In this document: positions 26,475 to 36,425 of the stretch, piece by piece
Position numbering within the stretch: position 1 is the first letter of the stretch
How the letters are laid out: each line of letters starts with the position of its first letter
Source of the DNA: Fibrisoma montanum
GTDB taxonomy: Bacteria; Bacteroidota; Bacteroidia; Cytophagales; Spirosomataceae
Direction: 5' to 3'
DNA: 64,000 nt
NCBI RefSeq assembly: GCF_003583365.1
Contig: NZ_QXED01000006.1
Span: 1 to 64,000 of the forward strand
The notes under the pieces: generated by a model
The model's database searches: none
Told to the model about the DNA's origin: nothing
What the model saw: only the letters and a program-made list of their open reading frames with translations
Program-made: the position numbers and the translations under genes

Positions 26475-27849
26475 CTACGGACTACCCATATCAGGAACCG
26501 CCTACAACGAGGGCTTTCGCTATCGACTGAGCCGGGGGGCTTTTGCGTCCGCCTGGCAGGACTACCCGTTCAGTGAGTTCATAGCCGACCCCGAAGACGG
26601 CGGCCCCATCCGAACGGGGGTAGTGTATCTGGTCACCGCCGAAAACCCCGACACCCGGGTGGAGCTAACGGCGTATGTGAAATTAAATTCCAACGGCGTA
26701 CCCATTCCGTACGATGGCTTAGGTAGTACCGAGCCCCCTACCCCCGACCCGGATACGCTGGATTCCGTAGCCCGTAACGGCAACATTACCGGCCAGTCCC
26801 TTCGGGCTGATGGCGGGTTTGGCCGGGCCGTGGTGCAGGAGGTAACGGCCGACATTGACGGTGTAGCGGTCTGGATCGGAACGGCTGTCAAGTTCATCGA
26901 AAAGATGCGGCTGTCCGTCCTGCGGGGGTTGATGGGCCTCTACCGGATGGTGCTGACCGCACCCGAAGCGGGGCAGGCGATGGTTCTGGAAGGCGATGCT
27001 GACGACGGCTGGCGGCTGGTCAACAAGGGGCTGACGCTAAACGACGTGGCCATTCGGGGGAACGTTACGGCCCAGCTCATTCAGGCGGATGGGGGCTTTG
27101 CCCGCGCCGACTTTTCCCGCTTCGAGGGTACGCCGTACGGGATGCTGGTTGCCCTGCCCGGCAATCCCAAATTTGTCGAACGCGCCCTGCCGCCCGAAGT
27201 CAGAAATTACCTGAACGTGCTGGCTACCACGCTGTCAGGCCCCGTTGCCGGGCAGTTGCTGGCCCTGCGGCAAACACCGTCCGGCTCATGGGAACACATC
27301 AACGTCAACCGGGACAATTTCGCAGATGTGACCGGCCGGGGCAACACCACACCCGACCCGATTCGTACGACGGGCTACGTCCGTGAAGGGCTGACGGGAG
27401 TAGAGCGGGCATGGGAGGATGCCGTCTGGGTAGAGATTGCGCCCAACATCTGGGCCATCGAAGCCCGTAATGCCAAACGGCGCGCCGATCAGACGCTGGA
27501 GCTGATGGACGATGCGGCTCTATACGAGAAAATCAAGCTGCTCATTCCCGGCAATCAGGAACTCTACCAGCTCTACGAAATCGTGGAGGTGCGGTGCATC
27601 GAAGTGGAGGTCGAAGACCCGGTTTCGTACGAGCGTATCGACATCACCAGTGGCGATCTGGACGACGAATGGGACCACCCGTACGCCAATCCCGAAGCCC
27701 TGTTCTGGAGCTTTTACCATTCGGGCGGGGGGCAGAATACCTACGTCGATTTTGACGTGCGTACGACGCCTTTTAAAGCCAAACTAACCAGCGCCCCGGC
27801 ATCGATGCTGCCGCTGTCAGGAACCTTAATCATTGATTACAAACCGTAG
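26467..27849 (+). CDS. Tail protein, 460 aa
   Basis: Overlaps the previous gene by 8 nt. Contains three similar units: GNITGQSLRADGGFGRA, GNVTAQLIQADGGFARA and GNTTPDPIRTTGYVREG, so it is built of internal repeats. Probable baseplate or fibre component; exact role unknown. Confidence 0.6.
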   Translation: MANYGLPISGTAYNEGFRYRLSRGAFASAWQDYPFSEFIADPEDGGPIRTGVVYLVTAENPDTRVELTAYVKLNSNGVPIPYDGLGSTEPPTPDPDTLDSVARNGNITGQSLRADGGFGRAVVQEVTADIDGVAVWIGTAVKFIEKMRLSVLRGLMGLYRMVLTAPEAGQAMVLEGDADDGWRLVNKGLTLNDVAIRGNVTAQLIQADGGFARADFSRFEGTPYGMLVALPGNPKFVERALPPEVRNYLNVLATTLSGPVAGQLLALRQTPSGSWEHINVNRDNFADVTGRGNTTPDPIRTTGYVREGLTGVERAWEDAVWVEIAPNIWAIEARNAKRRADQTLELMDDAALYEKIKLLIPGNQELYQLYEIVEVRCIEVEVEDPVSYERIDITSGDLDDEWDHPYANPEALFWSFYHSGGGQNTYVDFDVRTTPFKAKLTSAPASMLPLSGTLIIDYKP

Positions 27850-27851
27850 AT

Positions 27852-29969
27852 ATGAAGCGTTTATTTGCCTTATTCTCCCTACTGCTTACCCTTTCCAGTA
27901 CCGTACTGGCGCAGGGGTCGCTCTGGTTTCCTGATACATCGGGTCGTTACCGCCCCCGCTATCCGGATGCCGTCGAACCTTCGTATCTGGGGGGCTGGGT
28001 GTGGCTTAAGCCATCGAGCGGGCCTTCATTCCCCTTGTTGGTTGACACGACGTATGTCAAGGGCTTACCAGCCCGCCTGGCGGTTCTACAGGACCGGTTT
28101 CGTTCGACGGTGCAACCCATACCCCTATCCACCGTTCGGGCCAATACAACGAACACCTTACCAACGGTCATCACCGTAGCTGATGACGGCGGGGCGGGGC
28201 TGTTTCAACGCGATGATTCCGACCCCGGCGCTACTGACAACGGCGTGACCATCATCCGAACGGCCGCCAACGTGGTCTATAAACGGGTCGCCTACGACTT
28301 CATCAACGCCAACTGGACCTGCCGGGGCGATGCCGTAACGGATGATACAGCTAATTTCTTAAAGCTGTTCACGCTGATGGGCAAATCGCGCACCATCTAC
28401 GTACCGCCCGGCATTTACCGCTTTTCGTATCCGGTTGAGATTCCCGACGGCGTGAAAATCATCTGCGATCCGGCGGCTACGTTTCGACCACTCACCGAGT
28501 ATCCGGCCCTGTTCATCCGGGGCAACAACGGGCGCTACGTGTTCGTACCCGGCAACGACGTAACCATCGACGGGGGCATCTATGACCTTCGTTCCTACAC
28601 GATGGGCGGCATCAACATCATTGCCGTAAAGAACGTCAAGGTTCGCGCTGCCGTGATTCACGGCTGGGCGGGGGCAACCTTCGGGGTGGGTATCGCGGGG
28701 GCTGACAACACGGAGGTAACGGGCTGTCTGATTTACAACGGCGATCACGCCATAAACGCCTACGCGAGTACCCGCACCCTGATTTCACACTGCGTCATTA
28801 ACGAATGCTTTTCGGGGATTTACGGAGCCGTTACCGAGCGCATGACCGTTGCCTCGTGTATCGTCACCAACGTGGAGGATGTGGCTTTCGACTCTGAACA
28901 CGGGCGGTACAACCTCTTCTACGGCTGCCACGCCGAAGGAGCCAAGCAGGGCGAATACACGCTGTATTCGGGGGGCGTTGACGGCAACGGCCGGGGTACG
29001 ATGCACGATCTGTTTTTTGTTAATAACACTGCCCGGCGGGTGGCTCAGTACATCAAGAATTACGACAGCAGCGGCAATCCCGTCTACGAAGCATGCAATC
29101 CGGATGCCGGGGCGTTTACGGTGCACTCACTGGATACAGCCGCCTACAACGTTGGTTTCATCGGCAACAAGGTCTTAGCTGAGTTTGGCTACGGCTTCGT
29201 GCACATGCAGCTTTTGGAGCATTCGGCACGGCAGGTCATCGTGGCTGACAACCGCATTACCACCCAGAACGGCGGCAAGTTCTTCCGGATTCTCAACTCG
29301 GATGGACTGGAACTGACTCGTAACACCTTCACCGATCTAGGCGGGGGAGAAGCCACGGAAAACGAGTTCAGAGACGCCCACCGGGCGATCATCACCGACA
29401 ACACCTTCACCTACCGGACGGCCAAAACGTCGGGTTACGCGCTACTGTTCAACGCTATTGGTGTAGAAACATCGCCGGGCTCAAACACCTACCAGCCGTT
29501 CGGCACCGTCGGCGGCTACATCGCCCGCAACACCTTCCGGGGCTGTGGGGTGTATGCGCTTCGGGTGGATATGTTCCGCTCCACGAGCCTGCGCCCCACG
29601 GTGGAAGCCAATACGCTCTCAGAAGGCTACATCAGTAACGGTGGGCTTAGCATCGGTAACGGCACCATCATCGCCCGCAACCAGAATCTAAAGCTCCTTA
29701 TGCCGCCCGGCGTGTACAACGCGGGCGCGGCCCCGGCCCTGAACGGCTCGGGCGCCGGTAAGGCTGTGGGTAATTTCGGCATGGGGCGCGAGGGCTACAA
29801 CGGATTGGTGGGTACTATCTACTTCGTACCGGGGTCGGGCTGGTTTAGCTCCACCGTCAACACCGTTGGCGGGCTTTCGCTCACCGCATCAGGCGACAAC
29901 GTAACCGTCAGTGACGGTACCAGCACAGGGATTAATGCGTACGTGGACATCGTATTAAACAGCTACTAA
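27852..29969 (+). CDS. Tail-spike-like beta-helix protein with signal peptide
   Basis: 705 residues. The first 21 form a clear Sec signal peptide (FALFSLLLTLSSTVLA). From about 150 the pectate-lyase-type start (GDAVTDDTANFLKLF, then IYVPPGIYRFS) leads into many right-handed beta-helix rungs (GVGIAGADNTEVTGCLIYNG and similar). In phages this fold binds or cuts surface polysaccharide. A signal peptide is not expected on a virion part assembled in the cytoplasm, so the protein may be exported instead. Confidence 0.75.
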   Translation: MKRLFALFSLLLTLSSTVLAQGSLWFPDTSGRYRPRYPDAVEPSYLGGWVWLKPSSGPSFPLLVDTTYVKGLPARLAVLQDRFRSTVQPIPLSTVRANTTNTLPTVITVADDGGAGLFQRDDSDPGATDNGVTIIRTAANVVYKRVAYDFINANWTCRGDAVTDDTANFLKLFTLMGKSRTIYVPPGIYRFSYPVEIPDGVKIICDPAATFRPLTEYPALFIRGNNGRYVFVPGNDVTIDGGIYDLRSYTMGGINIIAVKNVKVRAAVIHGWAGATFGVGIAGADNTEVTGCLIYNGDHAINAYASTRTLISHCVINECFSGIYGAVTERMTVASCIVTNVEDVAFDSEHGRYNLFYGCHAEGAKQGEYTLYSGGVDGNGRGTMHDLFFVNNTARRVAQYIKNYDSSGNPVYEACNPDAGAFTVHSLDTAAYNVGFIGNKVLAEFGYGFVHMQLLEHSARQVIVADNRITTQNGGKFFRILNSDGLELTRNTFTDLGGGEATENEFRDAHRAIITDNTFTYRTAKTSGYALLFNAIGVETSPGSNTYQPFGTVGGYIARNTFRGCGVYALRVDMFRSTSLRPTVEANTLSEGYISNGGLSIGNGTIIARNQNLKLLMPPGVYNAGAAPALNGSGAGKAVGNFGMGREGYNGLVGTIYFVPGSGWFSSTVNTVGGLSLTASGDNVTVSDGTSTGINAYVDIVLNSY

Positions 29970-29971
29970 TC

Positions 29972-31192
29972 GTGGCGATCAAAAAGCAATTCATCACCAA
30001 AGCGCGGATTGTGCTGGACGACGGGAGCTTAGGCGAAGAGGTGGAATACACCTTTTTCCCGGTCGGGCAAACCCCGTTCGCCGGGCAGCGCATCCGGCCG
30101 GTGCTGCTGGGCTTTCCCTCGGCGTCGGTCGCGCAGTTTCTGGCCGCGATGACCGACTGCGGAGAAACGGGTGAACCCGAACCCGAACCGACGGGTGAGC
30201 CGACCAACCTCGTGGACAGCTACCCGGCCCTGAAAGGCGTGAGGATTCGGCGCGATCCGGTCAACACGCAAGGCAGCCACATGGAATGGACCGTACCGGC
30301 TACGACCGTCTGCGATTTCGAGTGCTACGGCCCGGCGGGCTTCGTCACCAAGAAAGGCAAGACGACCTACATCGCGGGCGCAGGCGATAACTACAAACAG
30401 TACCAGAGTCTGGGCGTGATGCCCATTGGCACCTACCGGCTCTACGTGCGGCCCGAAGGCAGCACCGCCTGGGTGAAAATCACCTTCACGGTAACGGCCG
30501 ATTACGACGCCGTGGTGTACACCGGTCAGAACACCGATACGGTATCCTACGCCATCCTGCAACGCTGGACGCTCAGCGCCCTCGACCCCTCGGCCTCCGT
30601 GGTTATCAACTTTGTAGCCACCCGCTACGATGCCTCGGGGTTGATCGAGCTGTGCAACGCGACGGGTGAATGTGATATGCGCTTAGAGCCGCTCGAAGGG
30701 CAGACCGGCGTAGATACCAATTTCTACCCCACGACGCTGATTGGCGGTATACCCACGTCCGGCACCTACAAAGGCCGAACGCTGGGCAACCTGCCGCCGG
30801 GGCTGTACCGCTCTACGGCCCGGCCCAAAAACAGCGCCGATCAAAGCAAATGGGTGTCGAAGAACGTCCGGGTGGGCGCTTCGCTGATTACCGCCGTGGC
30901 GTGGGATACCATTGACACGGGCGTGGAAGATGCGTTTCTGGTCAAGGTCACGCAGGCCGCGGGCGTTCGCTTCCGATTCAAATACGATCAGGAACCCAAC
31001 TGGGAGGAATGGCGCAACATGAGCCCGTTCGTAGACCCCTACCAGCAGGGCTACCAGTACAGCTACTCACTGCCGCAAGGGGCGTCAAGCTACGATGTGG
31101 AGTTTGAAACGCTCGACAATCCGGGCGTTACGACTGCTTTCCGCTTCAACCGGCCCAGTCCGCAACAACGAACCCAGCTATTCCCGGCTTAA
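29972..31192 (+). CDS. Tail protein, 406 aa
   Basis: GTG start (MAIKKQFITKARIVLDD). A glutamate/proline spacer (GEPEPEPTGEPTN) near residue 65 separates an N-terminal piece from beta-sandwich-like domains. Sits within the distal tail block. No enzymatic motif recognised. Confidence 0.55.
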   Translation: MAIKKQFITKARIVLDDGSLGEEVEYTFFPVGQTPFAGQRIRPVLLGFPSASVAQFLAAMTDCGETGEPEPEPTGEPTNLVDSYPALKGVRIRRDPVNTQGSHMEWTVPATTVCDFECYGPAGFVTKKGKTTYIAGAGDNYKQYQSLGVMPIGTYRLYVRPEGSTAWVKITFTVTADYDAVVYTGQNTDTVSYAILQRWTLSALDPSASVVINFVATRYDASGLIELCNATGECDMRLEPLEGQTGVDTNFYPTTLIGGIPTSGTYKGRTLGNLPPGLYRSTARPKNSADQSKWVSKNVRVGASLITAVAWDTIDTGVEDAFLVKVTQAAGVRFRFKYDQEPNWEEWRNMSPFVDPYQQGYQYSYSLPQGASSYDVEFETLDNPGVTTAFRFNRPSPQQRTQLFPA

Positions 31193-31194
31193 CT

Positions 31195-31743
31195 ATGGCA
31201 ACGGACTATATCGAAATCGCTGAAACCAAAAACGGCACGACCGTTAGCCGGTACTACCCCGTTGATTCGGTGGTGGACTGCGCAACAGGCGATAGTTTGT
31301 TCAACAGCGACAGCCAGAAGGCATCGAAGCTACTGAACTCCCGGCCAGCCGCCCCGGCAGGCTTTCAGTGGGTACTCAAGGACTGCTCAGCGGGTATTCC
31401 GCAACCGCCGGGTAGTACTGAAGGATTCGGCACCAGCTACGTTCAGCCCTCGGCGTCTACGCAGTTCATGGATTTAGCCCTTCGCTGGGTGCTGGTCGAT
31501 GGGGCGTGGTGGGGTGAGGTCTACGAACGGCAGACGAGCCGCCAGCCCGACGCCGGCAACCGGCGCATGTGGTGGCTCGATGGTCAGACGACACCGGTAT
31601 ACGACAGCTTCAGTCCCAAGCTCTACGCACCCGGTACCCGGCTAAGCGTCTACTACGGCGAAGGCCCTACTAATAGCCTGTTTGGGCAGGGCTTCACCAG
31701 CAAGGCGCAGCAATCAATCTACATCGGCAATCCAAACACGTAA
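31195..31743 (+). CDS. Tail-associated hypothetical protein, 182 aa
   Basis: Soluble, tryptophan-rich (WVLVDGAWWGEVYERQ). Placed between tail genes with 2-nt and 5-nt gaps. Family unknown. Confidence 0.55.
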   Translation: MATDYIEIAETKNGTTVSRYYPVDSVVDCATGDSLFNSDSQKASKLLNSRPAAPAGFQWVLKDCSAGIPQPPGSTEGFGTSYVQPSASTQFMDLALRWVLVDGAWWGEVYERQTSRQPDAGNRRMWWLDGQTTPVYDSFSPKLYAPGTRLSVYYGEGPTNSLFGQGFTSKAQQSIYIGNPNT

Positions 31744-31748
31744 GCCCT

Positions 31749-33149
31749 ATGGCCCGCATCGGACTACCATCATACCTAGATTTTGCCAATTGGTGCCAGC
31801 AAGGCATCCGCGTGGCACCCAAATTCACCCTGCCCGACGGGGTGAAGGTGGCCGTGATCCCGAAGCACCCGGACCTGAACCTTACGGACATCGTAGGCCG
31901 GGGCGGGGTGCAGTGGTTTCGCGCCAACAACGTAGCCGATTCGGCTAAACTCCGTTGGATGGAAAGCAAAGAGATGTTTCCCGGCTTCAACCCCGGCGGA
32001 GAGCGGCCCGGCCGTCAGAAAACACCTCAGCAGTGGGTGGACGTGGCTAACTCCATGCCGCTGTTTGCGGCTGAGATCGATGAGTTTCTGGAAGGTGAAG
32101 CCAATATCGACACCCAGGACAGCCAGTACACAAGCTTCAAGCAGGCCAGAAAAGCCAAATACCAGGCCGGCGGGGTTAGTGATCCCGAAATCTACCTCTG
32201 CTACGGGGCGCTGATCCTGTACGGGGCAAGGGGCTGGAAAGTGGACGGCGTGTATCAGGGGCCGCTCGGTACGTATTACCGCAACCTGTATAGTTCGCAG
32301 TCGGCGGCCCGTAACACCATGCCGGGCTATTTCAACGTCCACGAAGGCACGAGTTTGCCCAACGTCAAGTACTACCCCGAAGGACCTGCTACGGCGCCGG
32401 AGTTTTACGAGAAGCTCCATGAAATGGAGGTGATGATGAAGGGGCTGAACATCGCCAACCCTCGCTGCGCGTACGTGTCCTCACAGCTCATTGAATCCCT
32501 GCCCGATACCATCCCCGACAACCGGCCGGGCTGGGATACGCACATCCTGATTTATCAGGGGCGACAGGTCGGAACGGCGGGCAAGGTGACGGCGCAGGCG
32601 CATCCGGATTGGGACTGGGACCAGCAACTGGCTATGTATCTGATAATCGGTCTGATGACCGGTAAGCGCGTCATCGCCTGGGATGATACCAGCCAGTACG
32701 GTACCGACCCGGTCACCATCTACCAGTCGCAGCCGGGCGATTTTCATATCACCTACTGGAGTTCGCCCAATGGCACCCCACCCCCTTACGGTAATCCCGG
32801 CTACCCACCGCTTCGCCTAACCTGGTACGAAGCGATCTATGCCGCCTGCCACATCTACAAGCAGTTTGAGCGCACGGCGGGACAGAACTGGCAGTACCTG
32901 AAGTTTCGGGTTGGTGATGGGCCGTGGATTGAGCCGCAGGCCGATGGTTCGGATGTGCTGTTTGCAGCCGCGAACAGCCGGGGCATCGCCAAAGGGCGCT
33001 TCTATCAGGGGGCGTATGATTTTGTCTACTACAACCCCTCAAAGCCCAAAGACCGGACGGGGTATGAGACAATAACCGTGGAATTTTCAAACGGTCAGCA
33101 GTACACGCGCACCTGTCAGGGACGGGTGGTTAACCCCTTTGCAGAATAA
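31749..33149 (+). CDS. Tail-associated protein, 466 aa
   Basis: Large soluble protein with conserved-looking blocks (DPEIYLCYGALILYGARGW, WDWDQQLAMYLIIGLMTG). Size and acidic/aromatic blocks would suit a barrel-fold glycan-binding or cleaving protein, but no catalytic signature was recognised. Located in the distal tail block. Confidence 0.5.
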   Translation: MARIGLPSYLDFANWCQQGIRVAPKFTLPDGVKVAVIPKHPDLNLTDIVGRGGVQWFRANNVADSAKLRWMESKEMFPGFNPGGERPGRQKTPQQWVDVANSMPLFAAEIDEFLEGEANIDTQDSQYTSFKQARKAKYQAGGVSDPEIYLCYGALILYGARGWKVDGVYQGPLGTYYRNLYSSQSAARNTMPGYFNVHEGTSLPNVKYYPEGPATAPEFYEKLHEMEVMMKGLNIANPRCAYVSSQLIESLPDTIPDNRPGWDTHILIYQGRQVGTAGKVTAQAHPDWDWDQQLAMYLIIGLMTGKRVIAWDDTSQYGTDPVTIYQSQPGDFHITYWSSPNGTPPPYGNPGYPPLRLTWYEAIYAACHIYKQFERTAGQNWQYLKFRVGDGPWIEPQADGSDVLFAAANSRGIAKGRFYQGAYDFVYYNPSKPKDRTGYETITVEFSNGQQYTRTCQGRVVNPFAE

Positions 33150-33153
33150 CGCC

Positions 33154-33492
33154 ATGGAAGTAATCAACACCCCGCTTGAAGTGCCAATCGGTAACACCGT
33201 AACGTGGCCGGTGACGATGTACGACAAAAACAACGTCATCGACTACACAGATGACGAGTGGACTGTACGGGCTGAATACTACCGCGAAACGGGAGGGCCC
33301 ATCGGCCACACGGATTTGACCATGACCAATACCACCGAAACCAGAAACGGGCTGACCGGGCGCAAGTGGATCGGTACGCTGAGCCTACCGGCCACACCCC
33401 GCCATCAAAGTCTGTACGTTCGGATTATTCTTATTCACAAAGATACAGGCGAACAACAGGCCTGTTTTCAGCGCGTCATCACCATCATCTGA
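33154..33492 (+). CDS. Tail protein with Ig-like fold, 112 aa
   Basis: Beta-rich (TPLEVPIGNTVTWPVTMYD, then LYVRIILIHKDTGE), in the style of BppU-type N-terminal domains. Start at 33,154 chosen over an earlier in-frame ATG that overlaps the previous gene. Confidence 0.5.
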   Translation: MEVINTPLEVPIGNTVTWPVTMYDKNNVIDYTDDEWTVRAEYYRETGGPIGHTDLTMTNTTETRNGLTGRKWIGTLSLPATPRHQSLYVRIILIHKDTGEQQACFQRVITII

Positions 33493-33493
33493 C

Positions 33494-33877
33494 ATGGATA
33501 GCTACGTCGTCATACTCAACCCCGAACCCCCGACCTACCACGTTACGGTTGGCGAGGAAGCGGACCCCGTAGCAGTCACGGTGGCCGATGTGGACTACAA
33601 CTACCACGTCACGACGGAAGCACTGGTGTTGCCGCCGTACGCGGGGGGTGGTACGGGCGGGCCCGGCCAGGCGTGGCCCGGCTCTTTCCTGCACACGCAA
33701 TCAACGCCCGCGTCGGTCTGGACAATCAATCATAACCTGGGCTACCGGCCGGCCGGGATCGTCGTCAGGGATTCAGCTGGTTCACTTTGGGCCTATGAGG
33801 TGGAATACCTGACGACCAACACGCTTACGCTTTCGTTCGGCAACGCGCAGTTTGCCGGTAGTGCATATCTCTCTTAA
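33494..33877 (+). CDS. Tail fibre protein, 127 aa
   Basis: The C-terminal SVWTINHNLGYRPAGIVVRD is a common phage fibre element of the INHNLG type, here after a glycine-rich linker. The same kind of HNLG element recurs in the next gene (VTHNLGTKAVVVALR). Confidence 0.6.
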   Translation: MDSYVVILNPEPPTYHVTVGEEADPVAVTVADVDYNYHVTTEALVLPPYAGGGTGGPGQAWPGSFLHTQSTPASVWTINHNLGYRPAGIVVRDSAGSLWAYEVEYLTTNTLTLSFGNAQFAGSAYLS

Positions 33878-33888
33878 CGCAAACAGCC

Positions 33889-34818
33889 ATGAACTTTGGA
33901 CAGAACATCAATCTAAACAAAAACGAACTACAGAACGCACGGGTGCAAAACCTGTCGGCCAACCCGTCGGCACCCGTTACCGGGCAGTTGTTCTACAACA
34001 CAACCGACAACTTTCTCTACGTCTACGACGGCACGGCGTTTCGGCAGCTCACGACGCTCACGCAGATACTAGCCTTACGGCTCGATCAGTTTGCCGCGCC
34101 CAACCAGAGTCTGAACCTTAACAGCCAGAAGATTACGGGCCTTGCCGATCCAACGTCTGCGCAGGAAGCGGCTACCAAAAACTACGTCGATGCCGCCATT
34201 CAGGGTGTGAAGTGGAAAGACGCGGTGCGGGTTGCCACGACGGGCAACATTACCCTGTCGGGCACGCAGACCATTGACGGTATTAGCGTTGTCGCAGGCG
34301 ACCGCGTGGCCGTAATTGCTCAATCTGCCGGGGCGCAGAACGGCATCTACGTAGCCGCTTCGGGGGCGTGGAGCCGGGCCGCTGATGCCGACAGTGCGGC
34401 CGAAGTGCTGGGCATGAGCTTCTTTGTCTCGGAAGGCACCTCGAACGGCAACAAAGTCTACACCATGACGACCGATGCGCCAATCACGCTCGGCACCACG
34501 GCGCTGGTATTCGCTCAGATTGGCGGGGGTGGCGTCAGCTACTCCAACGGTACGGGCATTACGATTTCGGGCAACACCATCTCGATTGATACGGCGGTTG
34601 TCGCCCGTAAGTACGTCGCTCAGATCGGCAACGGCTCATTGACCAGCATTACGGTGACGCATAACCTCGGCACAAAAGCGGTCGTGGTGGCCCTTCGTAA
34701 AGTCAGCACCGATGAGCACTGGCTGACGGACGTAACCAGCGCCACCACCAACACCGTTACGCTCGGCTTTGCCGTAGCGCCCACGACTAACGAATTTGAA
34801 GTCATCGTCATTGGATAA
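33889..34818 (+). CDS. Tail fibre protein, 309 aa
   Basis: N terminus MNFGQNINLNKNELQNA, then NPSAPVTGQLFYNTTDNFLY, a fibre pattern often seen in Bacteroidota phages. The C terminus has an HNLG domain. The N-terminal pattern is repeated in the next gene. Confidence 0.7.
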   Translation: MNFGQNINLNKNELQNARVQNLSANPSAPVTGQLFYNTTDNFLYVYDGTAFRQLTTLTQILALRLDQFAAPNQSLNLNSQKITGLADPTSAQEAATKNYVDAAIQGVKWKDAVRVATTGNITLSGTQTIDGISVVAGDRVAVIAQSAGAQNGIYVAASGAWSRAADADSAAEVLGMSFFVSEGTSNGNKVYTMTTDAPITLGTTALVFAQIGGGGVSYSNGTGITISGNTISIDTAVVARKYVAQIGNGSLTSITVTHNLGTKAVVVALRKVSTDEHWLTDVTSATTNTVTLGFAVAPTTNEFEVIVIG

Positions 34819-34821
34819 GCT

Positions 34822-35250
34822 ATGAAGTTTGGAAACGACATTGATCTGAACAGCAATGAGCTCAAGTCAGCCAATGGTTTGACTGATGCTAGTGGCGCAC
34901 CGGCGGCAACATCGGGCATCCCTACGGTAGCCCCCGGTGCGGCTGCCGGTACGGGTGCAACGGCAACGCTCGAAGCGGGTAGCAACGACCGGCGCGGGGC
35001 TGTTACCATCAACTACGGCTCATCGGGTTCGCTGAACTCAGGGGCTATTTTCGCTCTGACGTTCAGCACCCCGTTCAGCGCCAAGCCGGTGGTACTCATC
35101 AACGGCGCCAACAACCTGACCCAGGGTAACAACACGCGCTTCTACATGGATGAAACGACCGTGTCTACCTCGCAGTTTGCCGTAGCCGCCCGTAGTACCA
35201 CGTTCGGCAACAGCAGCGTAGTCCGGTTCACCTACATCGTACAACCTTAA
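34822..35250 (+). CDS. Short tail fibre protein, 142 aa
   Basis: Starts MKFGNDIDLNSNELKSANG, matching the anchor of the previous gene, then an alanine/glycine-rich shaft and a head domain. Probably attaches at the same site or forms alternate fibres. Confidence 0.65.
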   Translation: MKFGNDIDLNSNELKSANGLTDASGAPAATSGIPTVAPGAAAGTGATATLEAGSNDRRGAVTINYGSSGSLNSGAIFALTFSTPFSAKPVVLINGANNLTQGNNTRFYMDETTVSTSQFAVAARSTTFGNSSVVRFTYIVQP

Positions 35251-35267
35251 CAGCTAACTAACTACCA

Positions 35268-36425
35268 ATGAAACACCTACTAACCATTCTGTTTCTGTTG
35301 CCCGCCCTGGCATGGGGCCAGTCGGGTATCACGGTGAAAACCAACCCGCGCAATCCGTTGGACGTAGAGACCGTCTATTCGGGTATGCTGGCCCGGTTTT
35401 CTGAACCCTTCGAGTCCAAGCTCGAACGCGAGGGTATGCCCATCTATCAGGCGTACAACAACACGAACCTAACATCTACCGCCCCCGCGCCAGTTACTGT
35501 TGCCAACAACCAGACCTACTTTAGTTTTACCCCACAGGTCGGCACAAAAGTGTGGATTGAGGAACTACAGATTACCGTACCCGAAGCGTTGACCATTGCC
35601 GTGCAGTGGCAGAACAGCCCGATTGCCGTGTCGGGATTCGGGGGTAACTACGTCGCCCGGCGGGTGCTACCCGGCGTGGAGAACCGCATTCCCATCCGGC
35701 GGTTCGTGCCGAATAACGTTACCCTGTCGGTGACGCAGGTCGGCAACTACACGCTGACGGCCGGACCCGGTACGGTGCAGATTGGCTTCACAGCGGGCAT
35801 TCGCACGAGCATGGATTTCGGCCGCAACGCCGAACGCGTGATTTTGAAACTGCACGACTCGATTCTCGATGGTTCGGGCCCCAGCTCGTGGGATGATTAT
35901 TTCGACGTGAAGCTACGTAACCGACTGGCGAAAGCGACGGGTAAGACGTGGGAGATTGTCTCAAAGGGCAAAGGGGGCTTTACCAGTGCGAGTATTGATG
36001 CGTTACGGGCGCAGGGGCAACTTAACGTCACCCAGGCGGATATTATCCTCTACGAGCCGATGATGAACGATACGGACACGGCCGCCTACAGCGCGAACCT
36101 GAGCCGGATCATCACCTGGAAGCAGACCTACTTTCCCAAAGCGTTCATGTTTGTTATCGGCATTACGCCCCGCTCGGACGCGCAGGAAGCGACGCTCGCG
36201 CAGCTACGCACCATCGCTCAGAACAAGGTAGCAGCCGCCCGCGCAGCAGGGGATGACCGAATCATCTCCGTTAACATGGGTGATCTATGGGCGTCCAACG
36301 CCACGCCCTCGCTGTACTGGTCGGACGGCAGTAGCCCGTATGTGCATCCCAACGCAGCCGGCCACGCCCTCGGAGATGCCCGATTGTGGCAGAGTGTTTC
36401 ACCTATTGTTAGCCAACTTCCGTAA
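35268..36425 (+). CDS. SGNH-hydrolase-like protein with signal peptide
   Basis: 385 residues. Signal peptide MKHLLTILFLLPALAWGQ. The C-terminal half follows the SGNH order: HDSIL (nucleophile block, normally GDS) near residue 200, a glycine block KGKGGFTSAS, then EPMMND (Asn block) and YVHPNAAGHALGDARL (His block). Such enzymes remove acyl groups from glycans. The Asp of the usual DxxH is not evident, so activity is uncertain. It is one of three secreted-type proteins in the tail region. Confidence 0.7.
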   Translation: MKHLLTILFLLPALAWGQSGITVKTNPRNPLDVETVYSGMLARFSEPFESKLEREGMPIYQAYNNTNLTSTAPAPVTVANNQTYFSFTPQVGTKVWIEELQITVPEALTIAVQWQNSPIAVSGFGGNYVARRVLPGVENRIPIRRFVPNNVTLSVTQVGNYTLTAGPGTVQIGFTAGIRTSMDFGRNAERVILKLHDSILDGSGPSSWDDYFDVKLRNRLAKATGKTWEIVSKGKGGFTSASIDALRAQGQLNVTQADIILYEPMMNDTDTAAYSANLSRIITWKQTYFPKAFMFVIGITPRSDAQEATLAQLRTIAQNKVAAARAAGDDRIISVNMGDLWASNATPSLYWSDGSSPYVHPNAAGHALGDARLWQSVSPIVSQLP

